From the NCBI GenBank assembly GCA_004194705.1, contig SADC01000008.1, positions 310,001 to 374,000 on the forward strand: a stretch of DNA of 64,000 nucleotides, given 5' to 3'. The notes below the pieces were generated by a model. That model was not told where the DNA came from. It ran no database searches and saw nothing but the letters and a program-made list of their open reading frames with translations. The DNA is from Ditylenchus dipsaci (Eukaryota; Nematoda; Chromadorea; Rhabditida; Anguinidae). A program made the position numbers and the translations under genes. Shown here in pieces: positions 46,120-57,800 of the stretch (position 1 is its first letter; each line of letters begins with the position of its first letter).

Positions 46120-47340
46120 ATGATCACCTCGATTCATCACCTCGGGACGATTCATCACCTTCCGCAAAAAGGGGACGATTCATCACCTTCCCCAAAAAGG
46201 GGACGATTCATCACCTTCCGCAAAAAGGGGACGATTCATCACCTTCCCAAAAAGGGGACGATTCATCACCTTCCGCAAAAAGGGGACGATTCATCACCTT
46301 CCCCAAAAAGGGGAGGATTCATCACCAATCTACAAATTTTAAATTTATTCAGTAAACATAACAACAAAATCAACAAAATTTCATAACATGTGTGAGGTAA
46401 AGTTAAATCAAACAAAAACTTCCAACATGTGAAACTATTGATCCATTAAGATATTGTACGCCAAGCCGCGGAGATGTTCCATCATATTTGGTCCCGCTTG
46501 ATTTTTGCCCTGCTGCCCGCCCTGAGCTCTCACCTGCTCCGCCACCACGAGTCCCGCTTGATATTGGAGCACCTTTCCAAGAATTCTTGCATCCGCGTAA
46601 AAATAGATCTATCGCTTCTTTGGCGCATCCCTTCCAGCAACATATAGCTCAAAGTCGGCGTCGTGGTCTCGCTGAATCCTCTTTCAGAAGGCGGTCGATG
46701 GTTGGATGATTCACTGCCAAAGCGTTCTAAAGACGTCGATGAGCTTCTTCTAAAAAGTTAATATTCTTATCCTCACCAGCAAGCGTCCTGTCATAGAAGC
46801 TCCACCACGCGATCGAAAAAGGGGGGAGCTCGTCTGGCAGTTCCTAAATCAAGGTGGTTTTACCACAAGTTCTCAAAAAAAAGCGCTTGCAGATCCTGCG
46901 CTGCACCCAGATCAGCTGCATTTTGAAGGAGGAGAATAAAAGCGTCTCGATCCATGCCCATAGCTCGCCTCAACTGATCGACTTGCCCATCGCGAATGAA
47001 TTCGTTAATATCCATTTCACCTGAAAGGAAAACAATAAAGCAGGGGAAGATGAGAACAAAGAAACACGAAAAATGAGAAGAGAGTAAATTAATTTGTTGA
47101 ACCAGCTATCAAATATTGCTGTTAAATATTTACATTTTTGTGTCAAGACAACTAATAATTTGTGGAAGGTGATGAATCGTCCGCTTTTTATGGGAGGTGA
47201 TGAGTCGTCCCCTTTTTTGAAAGGTGATGAATCGTCCGCTTTTTATGGGAGGTGATGAATCGTCCCTTTTTGCGGAAGGTGATGAATCGTCCCCTTTTTG
47301 CGGAAGGTGATGAATCGTCCCGAGGTGATGAATCGTCCGT
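46120..47340. mobile_element. foldback element with MULE-type remnant
   Basis: Left arm (46125-46325): about seven units of GGGACGATTCATCACCTTCC followed by GCAAAAA. Right arm (47165-47335): the inverse, AAGGTGATGAATCGTCC. Outermost is CACCTCGGGACGATTCATCA. The interior carries a broken minus-strand frame (46609-47015) with Mutator-like features. Size and long arms fit a foldback-type Mutator-like element. Confidence 0.7.
46609..47015 (-). pseudogene. Mutator-like transposase C-terminal remnant
   Basis: Three stretches in shifting frames, read on the minus strand. First an ATG-led segment (MDINEFIRDGQVDQLRRAMG). Then LPPFSIAWWSFYDRTLAG, like the 'PFPI.LWN.YDR.LNG' block of MULE/FLYWCH-linked transposases. 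Then EEAHRRL, a stop, NHPTIDRLLKED and FELYVAGRDAPKKR, like the following 'VE..HRRF...HP....L' and 'AGR..PKK' blocks. Order and spacing fit the family's C-terminus, but stops and frame changes make it dead or badly assembled. Confidence 0.45.
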
Positions 47341-47470
47341 GTCCGTGAGAGTTAGAGATGCGCGCACCCACTTACCTCAGACATGATTCCGAGAAGAACT
47401 CTTGATCAAAAAATGCATATATAGGCCCTTGTGACCAGAACGGGGTAAAATACCCTTATATAAGATTGAT
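47340..47470. repeat. dispersed GAGATGCGCGCAC repeat copy
   Basis: GTTAGAGATGCGCGCACCCA then CTTACCTCAGACATGATTCC, closest to the copy at 12600-12650. It abuts the foldback element's right end directly. Confidence 0.55.
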
Positions 47471-47627
47471 TGCCTTCGGGATCAAGGCAAAAAGTAAAAT
47501 TTTGGTCAATTTTTTTTCAAGAAACCATTTTTGGGTCAGAAAATGCCCCAAAGCACCTTTTTTTATTGGTTTCAGCGCATAAAAATTACTTAGAAATGGA
47601 TAAAACACGATTTTGAAAAAAATTACC

Positions 47628-47900
47628 GTATTTCTCTATTAAACGCCATCTCTTCAATAAACGCCCTCTCTCTAATAAACGCCCCCCTTCAGTGAACTAT
47701 ATCTCAGCCCAAAAAAATAATTTTGCAAATCTGTTTTTTGCGTTTTCTTAATTAGCACGAGTTTAACTAATTCCACTTTTCAGATTTTGGTTGAGCACGC
47801 AAAAATCTCAAAATCGAAATAATTTTTTTCCATTCCTACTAATTTTTATAATTTTTTATAACTAATAATTTTTTTCCATTCCATTCCTACTACCAAACTG
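47628..47900. repeat. one-ended TACCGTATTT-family copy, word AATAAACGCCC
   Basis: TACCGTATTTCTCTATTAAA, then three repeats of AATAAACGCC, then the family core TATATCTCAGCCCAAAAAAA and CAGATTTTGGTTGAGCAC. The inverted right end is missing. A similar one-ended copy stands at 45825-46010, with word GTCGTCCACTC. Confidence 0.6.
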
Positions 47901-48060
47901 CATTAGTGCAGTTTGGTAGTAGGAATGTGTTCGTCGTTCTCAAAAATTCCACAATTCTGGATATTTCCACGGGTCAGGATCCCGAAAATGGAAGTCGACC
48001 GGGCAGGGCGCTACGTACACGATCTTTTTTTTGATGTGCACGTAATTTCGGGACACCCTG

Positions 48061-48655
48061 TATGTTGCGTGCGATTTTTGGACTATTTTTGTTTTCTTTT
48101 CTCAACCGCATTTTTCCATTGATAATGGCTTACTGTTGATACATTACTTGACCAGCTTTTCACGCAGAATCCGAAAATATTATCAGAATCGAAATGTTAA
48201 CTGAAAAATCTCACGAGAAACATAAAAATTGACCGAAACATTCACACCGTATTTCCCTCACGTACCTAATCAGGATTCTTGTGTTATGGTTTTTCGTCGT
48301 GGTTTTCGCTTTTTAGATAGTTATCAGGCAATATACCACTCAAAATGTAGCTTGCTGTTTAGCCACCGTCTCATTGGTAAGTTTCTAGTAGCTGTCACGA
48401 AAAAGCAGCCAAAAACACAGTGACAAGAACATGGTTTTGAATAGAAAAGGGTATGTGGGGAAAATACGGCACGAATGTTTCAGTCAATTTTCGTGTTTCC
48501 GATTAGATTTTCAGAAAACATTTTGATCATGATAACATTTTTGCATTCTGCGTAAAAAGTTGTCCGAGTAATTTATTAACAGTTGAGCCATTATCAATCA
48601 AAAAATGCGGTTGAGAAAAGAAAACAAACATAGTCAAAAATCCCACGCAACATGC
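48061..48655. repeat. inverted-repeat element, 200-bp arms
   Basis: Left arm 48061-48260 (TGTTGCGTGCGATTTTTGGA ... AAAATTGACCGAAACATTCA) and right arm 48458-48655 (GAATGTTTCAGTCAATTTTC ... CCCACGCAACATG) are inverse copies. The 200-bp centre is unique. A mariner-like terminus GGGACACCCTGTA flanks the left side. 48690-48800 holds a pogo-like fragment (TCTCGATATAACGCGACCCC). Confidence 0.65.
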
Positions 48656-49143
48656 ACTGCCCAACTTTAAGCTTTAACCTCAGCAGAGTCTCGATATAAC
48701 GCGACCCCTCGGGACCGGAAAAAAGTCGCGTTATATCAGGGTCGTGTAATATCGGACGTGAATTCGACTAACGTCCTTTTGCTGGAATCATTACAGGGGT
48801 CGCATTAAGGGGCGTAGCCGGAAGATCGAAATTTGTAGGCAGTTATGAACCTTCAGGTGGTTAGTGTATCCTTCAGGTGGATAGAGCACATCTTGGTACC
48901 AAAAACTAAAGGTGCTAATTCAAAATTTAATTTTTTAATTTTTCTGTCTAGTAAAAAATTATTATTTACTTCCAAGGCTCATAGCTCGCTGGGGTGTGGG
49001 AGTATGGTTTCGCACTTTCGAGAAGGCACATCACCAGACAATTGTGCGTCAAACATTAGCTAAAAACATTAGTTCTAAGGCCACTTTTGATGCGAACAAA
49101 CTTTGAAGTCAAAAACCTGACGGACATAGTCCAAATACTATAT

Positions 49144-49398
49144 ACCGTATTTTCTCTAATAGCTCACCCGTCTCTATTAACTCACCCCCCTCTACTCTGA
49201 GGACCTATATCTCAGCCCTAAGCAAATATTTTACATCATTGTTTATTGCATTTTCTTAACTCTCATGAGCTCTATCGATTCCACTTTTTAGATTTTGATT
49301 GAGCACCCAGAAATCTCGAGATCGACCTCAAAATTTTCCGATTTTCAAGGGGTTGAAAAATAACTCACCCGGGTGAGCTATTAGAGAAAATACGGTAG
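49144..49398. mobile_element. TACCGTATTTTCTCTAATA-family MITE, word GCTCACCC
   Basis: TACCGTATTTTCTCTAATAG to GAGCTATTAGAGAAAATACGGTA. Word ACTCACCC appears twice at the left and as AACTCACCCGGGTGAG at the right. Core CTATATCTCAGCCCTAAGCA, CGATTCCACTTTTTAGATTT and GAGCACCCAGAAATCTCGA is shared with 47628, 50560 and 53605. Confidence 0.8.
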
Positions 49399-49579
49399 AC
49401 ATATCGACTGAAAAAAAGAAAACAGGTTGAATTAGTAGAGGAACTACGGAAACTAGTCCAAACAATCATGCCAATCGTAGTTACCTGCCTTGAGCAACCA
49501 ACAATTTGAAAAAAGCGTGGATTTGGGCCGGAAAAAAGTATTATCCTTATCACAAAGCACAAAAAAATTCGGCTATAAG

Positions 49580-49915
49580 TAGTTTACGCCCTCAAAAAAC
49601 TGATTTACGCCCTCAAAATACTGGTTTACGCCCTCAAATCTATATATTGCCATTTTTTGTCAAATTTTGGTTGCCACTTTTTCAATATTTTTACACCAGC
49701 ATGTAGCCCTGAATCTTGGCTTTCTAACAAGCTATTGACTGATTTTCTGAGATTTCAAAAAGCTGGAGAAAAATGTCTTTGTATGGAGCAAATTTTTCTA
49801 AAAATGAAAAAGTGGCAACAAAATTTGACAAAAATGGCAATAAATAGATTTGAGGGCCTAAACCAGTATTTTGAGGGCGTAAATAAGTTTTTTGAGGCGT
49901 AAATCAATTTTAGCC
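49580..49915. repeat. foldback with TTTACGCCCTCAAAA words
   Basis: Left arm: three units of GTTTACGCCCTCAAAATACT; right arm: the inverse, TTTGAGGGCGTAAAT. Between them, ATTTTTGTCAAATTTTG-type arms continue the palindrome. It directly abuts the large palindrome at 49919. Confidence 0.65.
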
Positions 49916-51599
49916 AAAAAATTCTTTGAAAAATAAAATTATTTCCAATTCCCGCCAAAAAATAGGCCTAAAAAAGGCCTAAAATAGGCCTAGTTAGACC
50001 GAAAAGGCCTAGGCCTAAAAAGGCCTAGTTAGGACTAGGCCTAACTCAAATTTTGCAGGTCTATTTTGAGAATCCCAGCTATTAAGGAAAAGGCCTAGTT
50101 AGACCGAAATTCTCATCCCTGCTTACGACCCTCTGGATTCAGAAACATGCCCTGAAGGTGTATCAGGTGGTTTACTTGTCAAAAGATTAGAATACTCAGA
50201 AATTTTATTGGTACCTTTGGATAATTAAATAGCCTTTAGAATATTTCATTGAACTACAGTTAAATCGGGTACCTTCAAGGTGATTTGGGTGCTATGCAAG
50301 TGGATCAGGTACTCTCTAGGTGATTTCAATACTTTTAGATGGGTCCGGTATCTGCTGGCGACCTACGCACTCCCTTAGAGCCTTTACTGGCCCACCTACT
50401 CAACCACCCGGCACTCCGACCTACTTCCCTACCAACCCTTCATGCTCTTCTGGCACACCTACCTACTCTACTGGCACTCCTACCTACTAACACCTTCACT
50501 CGCAATGCGGAGGGCAACAAAAAAAATTATTAGCAACTTTGATTACTCTATTTTCTCTATTAATTACCCCGGGGTAATTATTTTTTCAACCCCTGAAAAT
50601 CGAAAAAAAAAGATTTCGATTTTGAGATTTTTGGGTGCTCAATCAAAATGTAAAAAATGGAAAAAATGAAATGAAAAAAAAAAACAGATTTGCGAAATAA
50701 TTTCTCTGAGCTGAGATACAGGGTGCCTATGTGGGGTAATCAATAGCGAGGGGGTAATTATTAGAAAGGAGGTAATTAATAGAGAAAATACGGTATACGT
50801 GTTTGTGCTTTAAAATATATAAGATTTTGTACTTAAGTTTTTCGGGGAGATTTCTGACATAGGTTTGCAAAAAAAATGACTGAAAGTTGGGCTTAAACGG
50901 GCATGCCCACGCTAATAAGAGGTGGTGCCCGGGAATTCAAAAAATTTCCTAATATTGAACTTCTGTACGGATTTTTTAACTTCGTTTCTAACAAAACAAG
51001 GCCTAGCATTGAATTTTAAGTATGGTTTTGTTAGAAACCAAGTTGAAAAATACGAACAGAAGTTCAATGCTTAGGAAAATTTTTTGAATTCCCGGGCACC
51101 ACCTCTTATTAGCGTGGGCATGCCCCTTTAAATACGAACATCCACTGAAAATCCAGGCTAAAATCCACCATCTCCGATTTGGAGGGACTTAAAAACTTTT
51201 TTAAATCCACCTCGATCTCACAATTCTGTGCTTAAAAGAGAGCTTATATGTTAAATTTCAGGGTTCCGAAAGATATCGGACATAAACTTGCAAAAACTGG
51301 CAGAAAATCGGGCTTATACACGAAAGTGTAGAACCGCCGATACACTCACCCACACTTGCTCAATACTATATAGAGCTATATCCAGACCTAGTTTAATTTA
51401 TTTTCCAAACATCACTGAATCAACATTCAAACACAGTCTGATTCCCCACTCAACACAATTTGATCCAAACCAGAACTCAGTCTGATTAGCTAAATATTTA
51501 AGGTAATAAAATACCAAAAATGTTAAAAGAAACGCTTAAAATGTGAAAAAAGTAACATGTTGTTTTCTAGCTACTTCAGGAGAAGTCAGATTGTCAGAA

Positions 51600-51790
51600 A
51601 TAATAAAAAAAATATTAAGCTACACCAAACTCATCAAAAGCTACAATAAAAGCTACACCGAAATACATATAACGGTGTAGCTGCTTTTGTTGCCTCAGGG
51701 GTCACAAAAAAAAGCTACACCTTTTTTGAAAAATTATGAATTGAATAAAAAGCTTTAATGTAGCCGAAAAGGCTACACCTTGCCAACCTG
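51600..51790. repeat. AAAGCTACACC word array in palindrome spacer
   Basis: AAAGCTACACC/AAAGCTACAATA is repeated six times in mixed orientation, ending CCTTGCCAACCTGGGCAC. Probably the arms of a small hAT-like element. 51960-52165 next to it holds an ACGAGGACGA word array (CTCGTCCTCG in the other sense). Confidence 0.5.
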
Positions 51791-52489
51791 GGCACTAGTG
51801 CTCATTTGATCTAAAATTTTAAAATATTTTTTTTGATTTCAGTAAAAGTATGAATTACAAATGCCACCTTTTTTTCTATTTTTTCTTCTATTTGTAACAA
51901 TTTTCGAAACCTCATTTTTTTAAAATACAAATGTTGAAGCAAGGCAGTATTCGGAAAGTAGTCTGATAATTTCAGGAGCAGTGTTTGAAACTCGTCCTCG
52001 CCTATCGTCCTCGTTCTCGTACTATGAGGACGAAGAAGAAGTACGAGCAGCTGCAAAAATGAGGTACGAGGACAAAGACGAAGTACGATGCTCAAAAAAT
52101 TACAAGGACGAGGATGGGGATGAAGGAGCGGGGGCGGAAGACGAAGGCTAAACATGACTCGTCCTAGCTAAAATTTTCTTTGTTCAAACCTTTTTTTACT
52201 AAAAGGTTTATTTTTACGAAATTTCTCATGTTTTAATTTAACTTCTAAAAATTGAATATTAAAAAAACTTCTGTCTTGAGAGGAACTTGATATTTGACAC
52301 AGATATTTTTTTTATTAAAACAGCAGTTTTTAAGCAAATCGATCACGTTGAACACGAATCCGTTGTTTAATTTTTTAAAATTGTCAGTTTGCATTGCAGT
52401 GGAGACAAATTATGTTGATTTAACTTACAGAAGCCATAACTCTGCAAGAAAATTATTTTGATGACTTTCCAGTGTGGGAATACAGTTAA

Positions 52490-52900
52490 TTTTAACTGGA
52501 TTTTGAAAATTAGTTAAAAATAACTAATTTGAAAAATAGTTAATTTTAACTGATTTTAAATTTTAGTTAAAATTAACTGAAACCCAAATCCAGTTAAAAA
52601 TAGTTAAAATACTTTATCTTTTTGCTTCTTTTGTCTTTTTTGGTACTTTTCGGTGTTTTTAGTGCTTTTCTCGTGCTTCTCATGGTCCTAAACTTCCAGG
52701 ATGACTAGTTACAGTCATATAAGACGAAAAAACATTTTGCCTCGTGCCAGACTCGAACTTGAGCAAAAGTTTTTTTTTGGCCGCCCTTCACTACTAGCCA
52801 TAGTTTTTGCGCCGAAAATTTACATAGATTTTGTCACGTACCGTTAAATTTTAGTTAAAATTAACTGAAACCCAAATCCAGTTAAAAATAGTTAAAATTC
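52490..52900. repeat. AGTTAATTTTAACT word arrays
   Basis: Self-complementary AGTTAATTTTAACT and variants are repeated at 52490-52615 and again at 52845-52900, where TTTTAGTTAAAATTAACTGA is repeated exactly. Between them is a tRNA-like B box (CCAGACTCGAACTTGAG, minus sense) at about 52745. Confidence 0.5.
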
Positions 52901-54884
52901 TTTATCTTTTTGCTTCTTTTGTCTTTTTTTTTCTTTTTTTTGTGTTGAGTGGGGAATCAGACTGTGTTTGAATGTTGATTCAGTGATGTTTGGAAAATAA
53001 ATTAAACTAGGTCTGGATATAGCTCTATATAGTATTGAGCAAGTGTGGGTGAGTGTATCGGCGGTTCTACACTTTCGTGTATAAGCCCGATTTTCTGCCA
53101 GTTTTTGCAAGTTTATGTCCGATATCTTTCGGAACCCTGAAATTTAACATATAAGCTCTCTTTTAAGCACAGAATTGTGAGATCGAGGTGGATTTAAAAA
53201 AGTTTTTAAGTCCCTCCAAATCGGAGATGGTGGATTTTAGCCTGGATTTTCAGTGGATGTTCGTATTTAAAGGGGCATGCCCACGCTAATAAGAGGTGGT
53301 GCCCGGGAATTCAAAAAATTTTCCTAAGCATTGAACTTCTGTTCGTATTTTTCAACTTGGTTTCTAACAAAACCATACTTAAAATTCAATGCTAGGCCTT
53401 GTTTTGTTAGAAACGAAGTTAAAAAATCCGTACAGAAGTTCAATATTAGGAAAATTTTTTGAATTCCGGGCACCACCTCTTATTAGCGTGGGCATGCCCG
53501 TTTAAGCCCAACTTTCAGTCATTTTTTTTGCAAACCTATGTCAGAAATCTCCCCGAAAACTTAAGTACAAAATCTTATATATTTTAAAGCACAAACACGT
53601 ATACCGTATTTTCTCTATTAATTACCTCCTTTCTAATAATTACCCCCTCGCTATTGATTACCCCACATAGGCACCCTGTATCTCAGCTCAGAGAAATTAT
53701 TTCGCAAATCTGTTTTTTTTTTCATTTCATTTTTTCCATTTTTTACATTTTGATTGAGCACCCAAAAATCTCAAAATCGAAATCTTTTTTTTTCGATTTT
53801 TCAGGGGTTGAAAAATAATTACCCCGGGGTAATTAATAGAGAAAATAGAGTAATCAAAGTTGCTAATAATTTTTTTTTGTTGCCCTCCGCATTGCGAGTG
53901 AAGGTGTTAGTAGGTAGGAGTGCCAGTAGAGTAGGTAGGTGTGCCAGAAGAGCATGAAGGGTTGGTAGGGAAGTAGGTCGGAGTGCCGGGTGGTTGAGTA
54001 GGTGGGCCAGTAAAGGCTCTAAGGGAGTGCGTAGGTCGCCAGCAGATACCGGACCCATCTAAAAAGTATTGAAATCACCTAGAGAGTACCTGATCCACTT
54101 GCATAGCACCCAAATCACCTTGAAGGTACCCGATTTAACTGTAGTTCAATGAAATATTCTAAAGGCTATTTAAATTATCCAAAAGGTACCCAATAAAATT
54201 TCTGAGTATTCTAATCTTTTGACAAGTAAACCACCTGATACACCTTCAGGGCATGTTTCTGAATCCAGAGGGTCGTAAGCAGGGATGAGAATTTCGGTCT
54301 AACTAGGCCTTTTTCCTTAATAGCTGGGATTCCCAAAATAGGCCTGCAAAATTTGAGTTAGGCCTAGTCCTAACTAGGCCTTTTTAGGCCTAGGCCTTTT
54401 CGGTCTAACTAGGCCTATTTTAGGCCTTTTTTAGGCCTATTTTTTGGCGGGAATTGGAAATAATTTTATTTTTCAAAGAATTTTTTTTTTAAATTTGATG
54501 TCGATTTCGAGATTTTTAGGCAGTCGACCAAAATCTGAAAAGTAGAATCAGGGGAGCTCGTGCTAATTAAGAAAAGGCAAAAAACAGATTTGTGAAATGT
54601 TTGCTCTAGACTGAGATATGAGGTTCGTGGTGTGGGGGATTATTAGAGAGTGTGTGTTTATTAGAGAGTGGGGGATCAATAGAGAATATACGGTATACAT
54701 TAATTTTTGCAAGCGTGCGCTTAAAATATTCCCATGCTATATCCCCAAGATTCAAGAAGGTGGTATAAATTTCTTCAGTTTTTGTTAATGTTGACTTGAC
54801 AGGATCTCAGGCTATGTTACATCGAGCGTCGAGTGTATTTTTACCATCTGCTATATAATTAGACAACCAAAAACACAAGATTAG

Positions 54885-57800
54885 TTACAGTGTGAATGGT
54901 AACTTGATTGATTTGAGAGAAGCCTTCTTTTTCTTATTTGAGAGAAGCCTTAGTTCTCGCCCCGATTCTGACTCTCCTTCTACTTGAGCAGAACTATTCC
55001 GAGGATGTTCCGGAGCTGAAAAGTCAGCTGTTGTTGGACGGTTGTCACCTGAATTTTCAATGTTTAGGCTGATAGATGATAGTGCTGACCAGTAAGCAAC
55101 TCACGTGTGAGCTGAAACTCCTGCCATTGTTCAGCAAACTTCCTGTTTATCTCTATCTGTTGTGAAAGCTGCTCTGCGATTATTCCATATACAGTCCATG
55201 AGTACCATAGGATCGGCTGGAACCACGTGGCAACGCATACAGTAATGGGTAAGCAGGCAATTTTCGCCCAGCGCCGCCCCACAACCCAGGGCTCACCTGA
55301 CTAGCGCACCGGCACCGCCCCACGCCCCTGGGCGGGCCAGATTATCGCCCTGGAACCACCTCATGCCTCGGAGCGCGGCGCCGCGAGGCGCACCGCACCG
55401 GGTCATGAAGCATTGCCGGTGGTTTTTTAAGCCGTCATTATGCTTTAGACAATTCATAAGGCCAATTTTAATAAAAATTTAAAAAGTGGAGCATTCTTGC
55501 AAGGTTTGAGACAAATAAACAGGCTCTGGGGCGCCTCTCATCCCGCTTCATCCCAACACTTTGCATTCGACCCGCACACCGGAGTAATTTAATTCGTGTT
55601 CCAGCACCACCCCACGCCCCCAGGCTAACCAGGCCATCGCCCAGCACCCCCGACTCACCGGACGGGGTGGTGCGGCGCGCATTTGGGCGCACCGAGGTGG
55701 ACGGACCCGTCACTGTTAGCATAGAAAAAAATTCGTATTCGGCAACTCACATCACAGATTGCTTGTGCCTCTTTTTCACTAACTGAGGTCAAATCGAAGG
55801 TGCCTAAAAATTTTTACATTAATACTTCATATCACCGACCTCAAACAAGTGTTATAATAAGTCATACTTGAGCTGTTCACAGATACCCCATCACTAAAAA
55901 GTTGGTTGGCGGGATCCTGTAAACATTAAAATTGATAAGAGTTTAAAATAATCCGAGGATTTGGACCATTTAATTGGACCATTTAATTAATTTTGTTTTG
56001 AATCTTTTTAGTGATCGATTGACAGACTGTTTTGACCCATATCTCCCTCCATTTCTTTAGAAAAAAGTAAATCTATACAAAATGTAGCCCTTTGTCTGGG
56101 CTATCGATTGGTGTTTTAAAAAAAAGCATGTCTAGCCTCCTAATAAAGTTGCTAGCCTTTAAAACCGCATATCCATTTTTCAACAACATTTCACCACCAT
56201 ATTTTTACAGAATTTAACTACCTTTTTGAATTTTTTTTGGCAAAAGTGACCACAAAAAAGGTACAGAAACAGGCTAGATAAGAATGGCCACTAAAAATTG
56301 GAAAACGCTGCAGAAAAAATAACGGAATTATAGTTGAATAATTGAACACCAAAAATTGAACTAGAAATTCAGTTTATAATCAAAAAGTTGACCATGAATT
56401 GTTTTTTACCAGACAAAAATTTGATTTTTGATAATGTCAAGCCTTAGGAATCATTTTTGTATGTAATAGAAACTAAAACGTTTCGAAAAAAAGAAAAAAA
56501 AATCATAAAGAAGCGTTAAAAATTCGAATAATTAGCGAAAAAAATTCAAAAACACAACGGCAATCTGTAGTTGACAGCATATAAGGTCTTGACACGTTGT
56601 GTACTATGGGAATTTTTTAGAAAGCGCTCCGAAATTTCCGCACCTCGCAGTTCTGGATTATGAATACCTATCTATCTCGCTATCCAGCGTTGCGCTTAAA
56701 ATTTTTTCAAAGCTTCTCTTCTCTTTGCTAACTCTCTTCGATCTCGTTTACCAAAAGATCCTGCAATTAATCTTCTTCACATCAAAACCGGCGGATATAG
56801 TGCTAGAAGATGCTAGAAGCCAGAATATCAAAGAACCAAAAAACATTAATCTTATGTTAGAAACGTTTCGAAGAACGTTCGAAAAAATCTCGAACATTTG
56901 ACTCGAAGTTCGAAATCGAACGTTCGATTTGACAACCCTATATATTTCCGATTTCACGACACCCTAGATTTCACACCAGTATTTCACGAATGCCGAAGGT
57001 GCTATGAAATCGATAGTCGACAGTACATTTTAAAAAAAACTTTGAAAAATCGACCTTACCACATGAAGCAGTGCTGAGGGTTTTTTCGTTTGTCTGTGTT
57101 GTTTTCTGGACTTTTCCAGCCACTGGCTCACATTTCTTCTGAAAAATGATAAAAAAAATTCTTCAATTAGATCCATATTAGACGGACCGCTTATGCCTAG
57201 GGTCGCTAGTAGGGTAGCTCCTGCAAGTTGTTTTGTCGCTGCCGTTGACTCTGATCACTTCATAATTGATGTTGTTATTGGAGAAGGCGGTTCTCGGCAA
57301 CCTAGATGTTTGACGGTTGGAGTGGTAGAATACTCGCTAGAAATGGTGGATAAGCGTTTCGGCAAAGAAGGTCTCCGTTTGCAAGACAGTATTTCGGCCC
57401 TGATTTCGCACAGTTGGCTGGAGTAGCTCACATGTTTGCAAAGACCACTCAAAAACCACACAAAAATCAGCAAGAATGGTAATGAAGGCAGCACCAGAAG
57501 AGAGACTAACAAATAGATCCAGTCTTCTTGGACAGGGAGATAGCATGATGGAGCGGATATGTGACTGAAATTCGGTGATGGATTTTCGTTGAATTTTTTC
57601 TAAATTTCACCTTTGCAAATTATGTCTACGAGAGTATGGATCAGGATTGCTTAATGGTGAGAGCACCATATCTTCCTTCCATGAACTGTGCTGCATCCAG
57701 TCGAGCGACGTGTTGTTCCCATAGATAGTGGCTTGAAGAGAGCACCTGAAAATTTCAAAGTTTCAGTTCATTTACCGTATATTTGAAAAATACAGTCCTA

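Larger units (their letters stand above)
49919..54483. repeat. 4.6-kb near-perfect palindrome, 1.54-kb arms
   Basis: Arm 49919-51461 recurs inverted at 52941-54483, with a 1.48-kb spacer. Each arm contains, from the outside in: an AGGCCT word array (hAT-like), a stretch encoding an identical open frame on either strand (SLPTLHALLAHLPTLLALLP), a TACCGTATTT-family MITE (50555-50795, 53601-53845; word ATTACCCC), a TTAA MITE (50897-51127, 53271-53501) and about 330 bp ending CCCACTCAACAC. Spot comparison shows about 98% identity, with most differences being homopolymer lengths. Either a very recent inverted duplication, a large foldback element, or an assembly artefact. Confidence 0.85.

Noticed and set aside
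46125..46325. Regularly spaced repeats resembling a CRISPR array
   Set aside because: Units are contiguous with no unique spacers, an inverted copy lies 1 kb away, and the genome is animal. These are foldback arms.
50339..50533. Proline/leucine-rich 64-codon ORF, identical in both palindrome arms
   Set aside because: The sequence consists of repeated CC(T/C)ACCTAC-like words with no start context; identity only reflects the duplicated arms.
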